Shown: piece after piece, positions 17,164-24,897 of the stretch
Position numbering within the stretch: the stretch's first letter is position 1
Layout of the letters: each line of letters opens with the position of its first letter
DNA from: Butyricicoccus sp. OM04-18BH
GTDB lineage: Bacteria > Bacillota > Clostridia > Oscillospirales > Butyricicoccaceae
Assembly (NCBI RefSeq): GCF_003481705.1
Contig: NZ_QULN01000016.1
Location: 1-28,649, forward strand
Length of the DNA stretch: 28,649 nucleotides
Reading direction: 5' to 3'
The notes under the pieces: model-generated
Database searches by the model: none
Seen by the model: the letters and a program-made list of their open reading frames with translations, nothing else
What the model was told of the DNA's origin: nothing
Position numbers and translations under genes: made by a program

Positions 17164-18099
17164 ATGGATAAAATCGCAGTATTAATACCCTGCTACAACG
17201 AAAGTGCAACGATTGCAAAGGTTATAGCAGACTATCGCGCAGTTTTGCCGGAAGCAACGATTTACGTTTACGATAACAATTCGAGCGATGGTACGGATAA
17301 AATTGCGCGTGCAGCAGGCGCGGAAGTGCGCTATGAGCATCGACAGGGTAAGGGTAATGTTATTCGCTCTATGTTTCGTGATATTGAAGCGGATTGCTAT
17401 CTGATGATCGATGGTGATGACACATATCCGGCGGAGAATGCGCGGGATATGGTAGGCAAAGTGTTGGATGACGGATATGATATGGTTATCGGCGATCGTC
17501 TGTCGTCTACATACTTTACAGAAAATAAGCGTCCATTCCACAACACGGGTAATGTGTTGGTGCGCAAGCTGGTAAACAGCATTTTTGGCGGCAACGTTAC
17601 CGATATTATGACCGGCTATCGTGCATTCAGCAGATTATTCGTTAAAAGCTTTCCGGTTCTTTCTAAGGGATTTGAAATTGAAACCGAGATGACCATACAT
17701 GCATTGGACAAGAATCTGGCATTGATCTCTGTCCCTGTAGATTATCGAGATCGGCCTGAGGGCAGTGTGTCGAAGCTAAACACGTTTTCGGATGGGTTTA
17801 AAGTTCTTAAGACGATTGGCCGTCTTTTTAAGGATTACAAACCGCTTCCTTTTTTTGGTATCTGCGCAGCGGTATTGATGATTATTGCGTTGCTGCTGCT
17901 TTGGCCTGTTCTGAATGAGTATCATCAGACAGGTTTGGTCCCGCGGCTGCCAACTTTTATTGCTGCCTGCTTTATGGCGTTGTTTTCCTTGCAAACATTC
18001 GTCTGCGGTTTAATTCTTGATACGCAGAGTAAGAAGAGCCGACAGAATTTTGAGCTTCAAATGACGATTCTGCAAGGCATGGGAAGCGATGAAAAATAA
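17164..18099 (+). CDS. Polyprenyl-phosphate glycosyltransferase (GtrB/DPM1-like GT2)
   Basis: A 311-residue enzyme with an N-terminal GT2 domain (IPCYNESATI, DNNSSDGT 37-44, DGDDTYPAE 83-91, MTGYRAFSR) and two hydrophobic segments at about 232-252 and 265-290. It should move a hexose from a nucleotide sugar to a lipid phosphate on the inner face of the membrane. This is the GtrB layout. It follows the putative GT-C gene by 19 bp with AAGGAG upstream of its ATG, and its end overlaps gtrA by 11 bp. Confidence 0.88.
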   Translation: MDKIAVLIPCYNESATIAKVIADYRAVLPEATIYVYDNNSSDGTDKIARAAGAEVRYEHRQGKGNVIRSMFRDIEADCYLMIDGDDTYPAENARDMVGKVLDDGYDMVIGDRLSSTYFTENKRPFHNTGNVLVRKLVNSIFGGNVTDIMTGYRAFSRLFVKSFPVLSKGFEIETEMTIHALDKNLALISVPVDYRDRPEGSVSKLNTFSDGFKVLKTIGRLFKDYKPLPFFGICAAVLMIIALLLLWPVLNEYHQTGLVPRLPTFIAACFMALFSLQTFVCGLILDTQSKKSRQNFELQMTILQGMGSDEK

Positions 18100-18547
18100 G
18101 GGCATAACGGAGATGTTCCGCCTGCTATGGGAACGCGATTGGTCTGGGTTACTATATGCGCCAACGAATAACGGATGGCTTCAGTTATTTCGCTATGGCT
18201 TTGTGGGCGGTGGTGCATTCGTAGTTGATTTCGGTGTTTACTGCATTCTGGGATGGCTCGGAATGCAGTATCTGCTGGCAGGGATTATTTCATTCATTGT
18301 GGGTTTCGCGTTCAACTTCCTTGTATCGCGTTGGATGATATTTCAATCTACCGCATCTTCGAAAATCGATGTGCGAGAACTGATTTCGGTGTTGGCAATT
18401 TCGATAATAGGGCTGTTGCTTACAGAAGCGTTACTTTTTGCAGGAACAGATTGGGTTGGCTTAGATTACCGAATAGCGAAAATTTTTGCATCGATTCTCG
18501 TATTGTTTTGGAATTATGCAGCACGGAAAATATTTGTCTATAAATAA
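18089..18547 (+). CDS. GtrA family membrane protein (lipid-linked sugar flippase)
   Basis: A 152-residue protein with four hydrophobic segments and the family pattern LFRYGFVGGGAFVVDFGVY near the start, a conserved FNFLVSRWMIF in the middle and WNYAARKIFVY at the end. GtrA proteins are thought to flip polyprenyl-phosphate sugars made by a GtrB partner, which is encoded just upstream and overlaps by 11 bp. With the GT-C-like protein this makes a three-part glycan decoration module. Confidence 0.88.
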   Translation: MKNKGITEMFRLLWERDWSGLLYAPTNNGWLQLFRYGFVGGGAFVVDFGVYCILGWLGMQYLLAGIISFIVGFAFNFLVSRWMIFQSTASSKIDVRELISVLAISIIGLLLTEALLFAGTDWVGLDYRIAKIFASILVLFWNYAARKIFVYK

Positions 18548-18566
18548 TGGATAGAGAGGAAAAAGT

Positions 18567-19424
18567 ATGAAAGGTCTAATCTTAGCCGCCGGCAAAGGCA
18601 CGCGCCTTTACCCGATGACAAAACCGATGAGCAAACCATTGCTTCCAGTTTACGACAAGCCCATGATTTATTACCCGCTTGCAATTCTCATGCAAGCGGG
18701 CATTTCGGATGTCATGGTAATCGTTCCGCCGAACGAGACGGATACATTCCGTGCGTTGCTCGGCGACGGAAGCCAGTTCGGCATCAGTATCTGCTATGCA
18801 GAACAGCCTGTTGCACGCGGTATAGCGGACGCACTGCTCATCGGCCGTGAGTTCGTGGGAGACGACTCGGTATGCCTTGTGCTTGGCGATAACATTTTCC
18901 ACAGCAATACACTGGCCGAAGTTCTGCGCAAAGGTGCACAGCAGCAGAACGGTGCAACGGTGTTCGGCTACTGGGTTGAAAATCCGCGGCCGTTCGGCGT
19001 GGTAGAGTTTGACGAGGATGGCCGCGCAATTTCGATTGAGGAGAAGCCACGCCATCCGAAGAGCAATTACATAATTCCTGGTATTTATTTTTATGATAAT
19101 CAGGCAATGGAGATTGCGGCGAACCTTACGCCGTCGCAGCGCGGCGAACTGGAAATCACAGACGTAAATCTGGAATATCTGAGCCGTGACCAGTTGCAGG
19201 TGCTCCCGCTCGAGCGGGACGTCGTGTGGCTGGACGCCGGTACAGCAGACAGCCTGATGGATGCAGGCCAGACTATTCGAACCATTCAAGCCGAGACCGG
19301 ACGCTATGTTGGCTGCCTGGAAGAACTGGCCTTTAACCAGGGCTGGCTGACAGAAGAGCAGGTACACGAAGCCGGACAAGAGCTCGGAATGACGCTTTAT
19401 GGACAGTATTTGCAGTGCTTATAA
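18567..19424 (+). CDS. rfbA: Second glucose-1-phosphate thymidylyltransferase
   Basis: A 285-residue RfbA paralogue with [59 protein letters not shown] and GELEITDVN. It is about half identical to the first copy and ends nine residues earlier, so it is not a recent duplication. It closes the operon, 19 bp after gtrA, with GAGGAAAAAG before the ATG. The duplicate may feed dTDP-glucose to the decoration module or be a second rhamnose supply; it could also be a relic of a joined gene block. The gene holds a 10-bp hairpin (18674-18700) without a T-tract. Confidence 0.93.
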   Translation: MKGLILAAGKGTRLYPMTKPMSKPLLPVYDKPMIYYPLAILMQAGISDVMVIVPPNETDTFRALLGDGSQFGISICYAEQPVARGIADALLIGREFVGDDSVCLVLGDNIFHSNTLAEVLRKGAQQQNGATVFGYWVENPRPFGVVEFDEDGRAISIEEKPRHPKSNYIIPGIYFYDNQAMEIAANLTPSQRGELEITDVNLEYLSRDQLQVLPLERDVVWLDAGTADSLMDAGQTIRTIQAETGRYVGCLEELAFNQGWLTEEQVHEAGQELGMTLYGQYLQCL

Positions 19425-19460
19425 AAATACCGCTATATACAAGACTATGTATACAGCGGT
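19424..19460 (-). terminator. Terminator of the retron transcript
   Basis: ACCGCTATATAC (19429-19440) and GTATACAGCGGT (19449-19460) pair along 12 bp with one mismatch and an 8-nt loop. On the minus strand the stem is followed by ATTTTTATAA, 33 bp after the reverse transcriptase stop. On + there is no T-tract, so it serves the minus strand mainly. Confidence 0.75.
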
Positions 19461-19492
19461 GAATAATATCACAATATAAAAAGCGAAAGCAA

Positions 19493-20575
19493 TCATTTCA
19501 AAGCTTGGCTTGCAGAATATAAACTTTGGTTGTAGTGGTGGAATTGTTTTAACATATACTCGCGGTATTTTTTCATCTCGGTGTCGTATGCATTTAATTG
19601 TAGACAGTAATTGATTTTTCCAAGTAGGCTTTGGCAATAGTTTGCTGCGTCGAGAGGCGTAGATGATTTACCGCTTTTTTGTAAATGGCTTATCAATCCA
19701 TATTTCTGGCAATAATACATCTCTAAGCGGATAGATTTTCTATAGTTTTTTGGTGCCTGCAATTTTTGATTTACAACGACGCCGGTAACAATCTGACGAC
19801 TATGGTGTTTAATAACAGCGGTTTTTAGTTTATTAATTTTCAGTCCATTATCAGATACAATTTTGGTCACGGCATGAATGACAGAGGATGGATTCATCGC
19901 ACCTGAAATGGAAATATCATCAGCATATCTCGTATATCGTAAACCACCGTTTTCACTGCAAAATTGAAAAATTGCAGTGTCCATATCAATTGTTAAAAGA
20001 TTTGATAAATATGGACTTGTAGGCGCTCCTTGAGGAAGACCACCATTGAGAGTACAGAGTTTTGTAAGCAGAGTGCTGAGTGATTTACTGTATCCGACAG
20101 TATGAAAAAACAGGTAAAATACTTTAGACTCATGCAGATTGGAAAAATAATCTGTAATATCTAACTTTATCAATGTTTGTTGATTGCGATGGAATTTTGC
20201 ATTTCCCTTAAGGCTTGCTCGCGGTTTGAAGGCTTTCGCGTAAATACTACATGGGATTTTTTTAAGAATATTGTGAAGAATATAGTGCTGGATATCCTTT
20301 AATATTGGTAAGGGCTCGGCTATTTTTCGGAATTTTCCACTTGCTTTTGGAATTGTAAAATATCGATAAAAATTGCGAGGGCTGTTTGAAATCGCCAGTA
20401 AAAAGTCTAATCGAATACCGATAAGTTGACTAAAATGATGAATATCAAAAATGATAGGCACATGCTTATCTGCTAAAGCTTTAGCATAATTTATGCAATT
20501 TTTTATATAGTCATCACTCTTGCCAGCTTTTCTAGCTGCTTCAGTGAACATCTTTTCATATGTTATAAAATTCAT
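19493..20575 (-). CDS. Retron reverse transcriptase
   Basis: A 360-residue RT that should copy the msd part of the upstream ncRNA into msDNA, primed from a branching guanosine. Family features in order are IPKASGKFRKIAEPLP, the retron-specific NAxxH as NAKFH (125-129), the first catalytic aspartate in LIKLDITDYF (Asp139), GGLPQGAPTSPYLSNLL (178-194), the YADD box (217-220) and the second retron hallmark VTG (263-265). No maturase or endonuclease domain follows, so it is not a group II intron enzyme. The ATG is 16 bp after the a2 repeat of the ncRNA, the usual retron arrangement. It is the last gene of the PRTase-winged helix-ncRNA-RT unit and ends before a clear terminator. Confidence 0.95.
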   Translation of the reverse strand: MNFITYEKMFTEAARKAGKSDDYIKNCINYAKALADKHVPIIFDIHHFSQLIGIRLDFLLAISNSPRNFYRYFTIPKASGKFRKIAEPLPILKDIQHYILHNILKKIPCSIYAKAFKPRASLKGNAKFHRNQQTLIKLDITDYFSNLHESKVFYLFFHTVGYSKSLSTLLTKLCTLNGGLPQGAPTSPYLSNLLTIDMDTAIFQFCSENGGLRYTRYADDISISGAMNPSSVIHAVTKIVSDNGLKINKLKTAVIKHHSRQIVTGVVVNQKLQAPKNYRKSIRLEMYYCQKYGLISHLQKSGKSSTPLDAANYCQSLLGKINYCLQLNAYDTEMKKYREYMLKQFHHYNQSLYSASQALK

Positions 20576-20590
20576 ATTATCACCATAAAA

Positions 20591-20815
20591 ACATAGTGTC
20601 CTGTTACTAAAATTATCCGTCCAACCAACGCAGATAATTAAGCGAATTATCTGTGTTGGTTGAAAACCAACTTTGTCAAAAGTGGTTCAGATAAACAGTT
20701 ATTTTGACGTCCTCGACAAAATAACTGTTTATCTGGGGCTTGAAAACTAGAATTTACTCGTAACACGAACTCGCATTACTATCGTTATAAACGATACGCT
20801 AACAGGGCACTATGC
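20591..20815 (-). ncRNA. Retron msr-msd ncRNA
   Basis: Read on the minus strand, the RNA starts with a1 (20814-20800) and ends with a2 (20606-20592); CATAGTGCCCTGTTA and TAACAGGACACTATG pair at 14 of 15 positions. Directly after a1 comes TTAGCG, as in classic retrons, so the branching guanosine should be at 20799. The msr then has a 7-bp hairpin (20780-20796) and an 8-bp hairpin with G-U pairs (20760-20779). The msd has three hairpins. One is a perfect 19-bp stem (20688-20706 with 20717-20735), one is a 9-bp stem with a bulge (20665-20687), and one is an 18-bp stem with a 5-nt loop (20622-20662). The latter has an A-C mismatch in RNA but a G-T pair in the DNA copy. The element fills the gap between the winged-helix gene and the RT. 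Confidence 0.9.
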
Positions 20816-20828
20816 ATTACCTATATTA

Positions 20829-21134
20829 TCATATTTTGTCGGGTAAGTAAATATCTTCATCAGAAATTTTAGGGATATATACATCAGGAATTCTTGCAAT
20901 TTCTCTTGCAATACCTTTGTTTTTGAGTTCGTCGTTTGCATGTTTGATGAATATTTTACCTTTTTCGGTAATATGAAATTCTTCGTGAATCAGTATCATG
21001 AAACCTTCGTTAATTGCTTTAGAACACAATTCACTAATAGAACCGTAGGATAAGTGTTGCATAACAAAGTTGGATGATTGAGTGTGTTTGATTGTTAAAA
21101 GTAATAATAACATATTTTCTACATCATATGACAT
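20829..21134 (-). CDS. Small winged-helix protein, retron accessory
   Basis: A 101-residue protein whose first 70 residues look like a winged helix: helices around 5-45, then a wing with HEEFHITEKGKIFI (51-64), the xLTxKG pattern common at the end of this fold. The tail (IPKISDEDIYLPDKI) is acidic and has no recognisable domain. AGGAG precedes the ATG, 9 bp after the PRTase stop, and the ncRNA begins 14 bp after its own stop. In type III retrons, as I recall them, a winged-helix protein accompanies the phosphoribosyltransferase. It may help bind msDNA or hold the effector inactive; that is inference. Confidence 0.7.
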   Translation of the reverse strand: MSYDVENMLLLLLTIKHTQSSNFVMQHLSYGSISELCSKAINEGFMILIHEEFHITEKGKIFIKHANDELKNKGIAREIARIPDVYIPKISDEDIYLPDKI

Positions 21135-21143
21135 TTTATTCTC

Positions 21144-21971
21144 CTATCTTGGGAACGGTGCAGAATGTGATCGACCTTTATCAAACCAGAACATGGGGAG
21201 TGAATTATTAGGGGTTCGCAGAAGTGTAATTAAAGTAGCTGATTCGCCGTAGCCAAAGTGAAATTCCTTGGATACCCCTAGTGAATTTTCTATAGTTTGT
21301 AACACGTTTTGCTCTTGCGGAGAAAGCTTTTGTAGGGAACAAGATACAAGCTCTAAGTATTCAACACTATAACCGCTTTCTGTAAGTTGTTTGTTTCCAG
21401 CTTCGGATAGATAAAGCGTGCATATCACAATATTTTCTTTGGAAATACCTGCATCAAATAACTCTTGAACAACATCGCAAACATATTTGCCAGAACCGAT
21501 AAAATCGTCGAGTAGCAATAGCGGCTTTTTATAAAGTTTTTGCTTTTTTTGTTCAAGATCTTGAAGAGAGTTAATAATGCGAAATTTCTTTTTATACAGA
21601 CGATCGCTATATTGTGTTTGAACAGTTTTACATAGATAGGCAACTAAATCAGCACTTTTGATATCACTTAAGTGTTCAAATTTTTTTATTGGATAGACCC
21701 AAACATCTTGACCTGCTGTATAATACTTCTCGACTGCTTGCTCCATAAGCTGGATGATGAGTTCTTGATATTCGGATAGCGAAATTTTCTGATAACATTG
21801 ACTCAACTTTAGAAAAAGAGTTCGGCCTTCAGTATTGAAATGCTGATATCTTTGCAGAAAACGATTATATAGACTGCTTTTATTAATTTCGTCGATAGGC
21901 CAATTTTTTTCTGTAAATAGATCAATTATTCGAGTGATTTCATAAAACTTCAAATTCTTTTGAGTATCCAT
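21144..21971 (-). CDS. Phosphoribosyltransferase-like retron effector
   Basis: A 275-residue protein with a PRPP-loop-like motif LLLLDDFIGSGK (151-162), the hydrophobic strand plus two acidic residues and Gly-rich loop of phosphoribosyltransferases. The C-terminal GYGES...TPNNSLPMFW (240-262) resembles PRTase domains associated with retrons and other defence systems. The N-terminal 140 residues are mainly helical and unassigned. It is the first gene of the retron unit, with GGAG before the ATG and a promoter 40-70 bp upstream. The likely role is the toxic effector kept silent by RT-msDNA and released by phage attack. The chemistry it performs is not shown by the sequence. Confidence 0.75.
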   Translation of the reverse strand: MDTQKNLKFYEITRIIDLFTEKNWPIDEINKSSLYNRFLQRYQHFNTEGRTLFLKLSQCYQKISLSEYQELIIQLMEQAVEKYYTAGQDVWVYPIKKFEHLSDIKSADLVAYLCKTVQTQYSDRLYKKKFRIINSLQDLEQKKQKLYKKPLLLLDDFIGSGKYVCDVVQELFDAGISKENIVICTLYLSEAGNKQLTESGYSVEYLELVSCSLQKLSPQEQNVLQTIENSLGVSKEFHFGYGESATLITLLRTPNNSLPMFWFDKGRSHSAPFPR

Positions 21972-22013
21972 GCTTGCTCCATTTACCGTATAAAGTATAT
22001 GTATAACAAAAAT

Positions 22014-22041
22014 ATTATATCATATTTTCGCACAAATTGAA
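22014..22041 (-). promoter_or_regulatory. Promoter of the retron unit
   Basis: On the minus strand an extended -10, TGATATAAT, has its hexamer at 22019-22014. TTCAAT lies 16 bp upstream as a weak -35. It is about 40 bp before the PRTase start and the only good promoter in the gap between this gene and the Rep gene. Confidence 0.5.
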
Positions 22042-22145
22042 GTACTAATATTTTTTGTGGATAATACTATACAAAGAGAACATAACTATAGGATTGATAC
22101 ATATCTACTAATCGGATTGAATTTACTGAACATACAAAATTTTTA

Positions 22146-23126
22146 TTAAAAGGGGATACACCCCACCCCCATCTCCTCAAACTTTCCTAACAATTTAATA
22201 AAGTCAGATTTCTTAATTCTACAATCCTTACGGACGGCTGCGAGCGAAACGCAGCCGTTCGCCTTTTTCGCGATGCGACGCATCTTCTTCTTTGTCTTTT
22301 CGTGATACTTAGAGGCGTCAATACGGTCGAGCAGCTCGGAGAGTGAAACCGGATCAAAGTACGTCATATGCAGCCGATGCAGAAACTTGCTCTGCTGCTT
22401 TTCCACCTGCTTGCTGAGCTCAATAAGCTGACCATACCAGTCTTTTACCTTGGTTATCTTGGTGATTTTCGAACGCCCGAACCGTAATTCCAGACGCAGA
22501 ATATGCTCATCAATCTTGATATTATGTCGTTTTTTGAGCTCATACGTTTTATCGTAAACCGAAAAAGCGCAGCTTTGAGACTGATTTTCGATCGTCCACG
22601 AATGTTTATCCGCCTCTTTGGATTTCTCGTCAAAATCCATATATGAACTGAAAGAAATCACGCTGTAACGGGGGATAGGATGTGATTTCTTGAACATTTC
22701 AAGTCGTTTGCGTACTTCGGCCCTGCTTTCGTAATACAGATTGCAGGTCAGATCGCATCGAGACAGCTTGAAAGTCTTGAGCGGTTCGGATACTCCGATA
22801 TCTTTGAGAATGTAATGAAGAAAGAGCTTCATTCCTGCAAAATCCATATTCCGCTTGAAAAGATCGGTTGGCTGATAATGGCCGGCAAGCAGGGAAGAGG
22901 GATTGACGATCAGCGTCAGCCAGCTCGGACGAGAGCCGAAGGTCTGACTCATCTGAATTTCAACGCCCCGGGATTTGTACTGCGTGATCTGATAGTAGGA
23001 AGATAACTCATACCTATCTTTACCACAGCAGAAGCACTTGTTCTGCTCAATAATATTTTGAATTTCAGAATAAGAATACTTTCGCTTTAAGCAAAAGGTG
23101 TGAATACCAGATTCATTCATAATCAT
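22146..23126 (-). CDS. Rolling-circle-type replication initiator (phage/plasmid Rep-like)
   Basis: A 326-residue protein. KLSRCDLTCNL, CAFSVYDKTYELKKR and ILRLELRFGR resemble filamentous-phage gene II/X and related plasmid initiators, which nick one strand through a tyrosine to start rolling-circle replication. The tyrosines in SVYDKTYELK are candidates, but I cannot fix the catalytic residue. An N-terminal CFCCG might bind metal. I chose ATG 23126 because GGAG lies 6 bp upstream and it overlaps the helicase stop as ATGA; a start at 23153 is possible. The pairing with a helicase suggests an integrated plasmid or phage-like replicon. The C-terminus ends 130 bp before the retron promoter. Confidence 0.55.
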   Translation of the reverse strand: MIMNESGIHTFCLKRKYSYSEIQNIIEQNKCFCCGKDRYELSSYYQITQYKSRGVEIQMSQTFGSRPSWLTLIVNPSSLLAGHYQPTDLFKRNMDFAGMKLFLHYILKDIGVSEPLKTFKLSRCDLTCNLYYESRAEVRKRLEMFKKSHPIPRYSVISFSSYMDFDEKSKEADKHSWTIENQSQSCAFSVYDKTYELKKRHNIKIDEHILRLELRFGRSKITKITKVKDWYGQLIELSKQVEKQQSKFLHRLHMTYFDPVSLSELLDRIDASKYHEKTKKKMRRIAKKANGCVSLAAVRKDCRIKKSDFIKLLGKFEEMGVGCIPF

Positions 23127-24397
23127 TTGCTGCTCCTTCGTTTTCGCGCGCATACCGTGCAGCGCTTGCAGGTTTTAGTTTCGTTCTGTCCCTGATACTC
23201 GAGAATATCACTTACCATGCAGTTATCGCTGTGGATAAAGTCATGCACCTGCTTCCGTTTTGTCTTTATTGTTTTAGCGGCTTTGGCTGACTGCTTTTTC
23301 GTCTTCTTGATAAAGCTGTCCGAGACAGCATCATCATCGCCATTCTGATCGTAGAAAAGAACACAGTGTGCTTTTCGTCCATCACGTCCCGCTCGGCCAA
23401 TCTGCTGAATGTAATCCGTCATGCTGATCGGCGCGTTAAAGTGCACGACAAGCTCAATATCGGAAACATCAATACCCATCGAGAACGCCGAGGTTGAAAT
23501 CATAATTTTTCTTTCACCATGCAGGAAGTCGAACAGCAGCTTTTTCTTGTGACGTTCCGGCTTAACTCGTGAATGATAGCGAGTCACCTCGTCCGTATAT
23601 CTTTCACGCAGGATATTATATAACGCATCGACATAAGCCGTAGTCTGCGCAAAGATCAGCACCGAGCCATCCTTGTGATATTTATCAATCAGCTTGCATA
23701 GTTTCTTGATACGGAATTCTAGCCGTTCCTCCAGCAGTTTCTTCTGACAGGTAACGTCCTTCTTGAGCAGAATAAGATTATCGCGTCGTAAATCACTGCG
23801 GAGCACAGCGGGCTTGTCCATATGCAGACTGTCGCGAATAGTGTCGAGAGAGTCAGCCGGTATCGTCGCGGAGCAGGCGCAGATCATCGGTTTATGCTCC
23901 AGCTTATCAATAAATTCGCCAATGTGCAGATAAGCGTCACGAAACGTTTGACCCCATTCCGTAACGCAGTGGCACTCGTCAACAACTACCATAAAGATAT
24001 CAGTCTGTTTCATCACGGAAAGAAAGGTACTGTTCTGTAAACGTTCCGGTGTCACATAGAGAAAGTTCAGCTTGCCTTTGCGCGCCTTCTTCAAGATCTT
24101 TTCGGTGTCTTCCTTCGTGGTGTCCTTGTCGATGTATTCAGCAGAAATGTCATGAGCTTTTAATGTCTGCACCTGGTTGTAGATCAGCGCAAGCAATGGT
24201 TCAATCACAATCGTCAGCCTGTCGGAATGAGCAAGACCAACGGTTTCGTAGATGACCTGTTTGCCGGAAGACGTAGCAGCAATCACAATCGCATCCTGTC
24301 CGGCATCAAGAGTTTTCATCGGGATGATCTGCGCCTTGCGAGGCTTGTCAAAACCAAGCTGTTTCAAAGCAGATTTAAGATGTCGTTTAATATCCAT
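23123..24397 (-). CDS. RecQ-like DEAD/DEAH helicase
   Basis: A 424-residue superfamily 2 helicase. Motif I is ATSSGK (41-46), motif II DECH (140-143), motif III SATIPAD, and motifs V-VI are STSAFSMGIDVSDIELVVHFNAP and QQIGRAGRDG. A zinc-type C-terminus with CKRCTVC follows, as in RecQ, but there is no HRDC domain and the zinc region is short. It would unwind DNA 3' to 5'. ATG 24397 has GAGGAGGA upstream; a longer frame from 24430 lacks this. Its stop overlaps the Rep-like gene as ATGA, so it is probably the dedicated helicase of that replicon rather than the cell's own RecQ. Confidence 0.85.
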   Translation of the reverse strand: MDIKRHLKSALKQLGFDKPRKAQIIPMKTLDAGQDAIVIAATSSGKQVIYETVGLAHSDRLTIVIEPLLALIYNQVQTLKAHDISAEYIDKDTTKEDTEKILKKARKGKLNFLYVTPERLQNSTFLSVMKQTDIFMVVVDECHCVTEWGQTFRDAYLHIGEFIDKLEHKPMICACSATIPADSLDTIRDSLHMDKPAVLRSDLRRDNLILLKKDVTCQKKLLEERLEFRIKKLCKLIDKYHKDGSVLIFAQTTAYVDALYNILRERYTDEVTRYHSRVKPERHKKKLLFDFLHGERKIMISTSAFSMGIDVSDIELVVHFNAPISMTDYIQQIGRAGRDGRKAHCVLFYDQNGDDDAVSDSFIKKTKKQSAKAAKTIKTKRKQVHDFIHSDNCMVSDILEYQGQNETKTCKRCTVCARKRRSSK

Positions 24398-24504
24398 AGA
24401 GATAATCCTCCTCCATATAAAGATTATCAATATGTTGTATGCGTATAAAAAGATAATGCCGAATAGTGAACTTTTTTCAAAAATTTATTACATTTTTTGA
24501 TATA

Positions 24505-24545
24505 ATAAAAAAACGTCTCAAATACCTTCCCTGAGTATTTGAGAC
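24505..24545 (-). terminator. Strong minus-strand terminator upstream of the helicase
   Basis: GTCTCAAATAC (24515-24525) and GTATTTGAGAC (24535-24545) form a perfect 11-bp stem with a 9-nt loop. On the minus strand it is followed by GTTTTTTTATTAT. It insulates the helicase from transcription entering from the right. No convincing gene ends into it, only a doubtful 61-codon frame stopping at 24559. Confidence 0.85.
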
Positions 24546-24647
24546 ACAAATATTGCGTTTATTCATAATAAAAGTGTAAAAAAGTTAGATTAAATAGATG
24601 GATTTTGCCGGATTTTTTGTTCTGGCGCTGCACGAAATTCAATCTTT

Positions 24648-24897
24648 GTAGCCGCCTGTAGCCAAATCTTCCGGCAGTCATCCCATCGACCCTCATTTCG
24701 CTCGCAATAAACGGCGGTGCGAGCGGGACGTCAGCAATTCGCAAAACCTTCCCAAATTTGACGAATTCACGCCGATATGCTATAATAAGTACAGTGAAGA
24801 GATACTTTTCGAGACGCTTGATTTCAGCCTCGCGAGTCTCAAAATCCCGTGGCTACAGGCCTCTGAGAGATTGGCTCCAAGTAGCCAACTTGTAGCC
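24648..24897. repeat. Phased GTAGCC repeats
   Basis: GTAGCC occurs at 24648-24653 and 24658-24663 (10 bp apart) and at 24881-24886 and 24892-24897 (11 bp apart). An inverted copy, GGCTAC, is at 24851-24856. Pairs spaced by one helical turn and grouped in two clusters about 230 bp apart resemble binding sites of an integrase or excisionase. Confidence 0.4.
24758..24786 (+). promoter_or_regulatory. Strong orphan promoter
   Basis: TTGACG (24758-24763) and TATAAT (24781-24786) have exactly 17-bp spacing. No credible ORF follows on +; the next + strand signal is a terminator ending at 25257, about 465 bp downstream. Confidence 0.7.

Noticed and set aside
18674..18700. 10-bp perfect hairpin in the second rfbA as a terminator
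   Set aside because: It has no adjacent T-tract on either strand.
19205..19218. 14-bp palindrome CCCGCTCGAGCGGG as an operator
   Set aside because: It lies in the coding sequence of a conserved gene, away from any start site; probably coincidental.
19493..20575. Group II intron RT or diversity-generating retroelement
   Set aside because: The RT has retron hallmarks NAxxH and VTG, lacks maturase and endonuclease domains, and is preceded by a retron ncRNA; no template/variable repeat pair was seen.
24810..24856. A tRNA gene near a TCAAAATCCCGTGG stretch
   Set aside because: No cloverleaf could be built; the T-arm does not pair and no anticodon arm fits.
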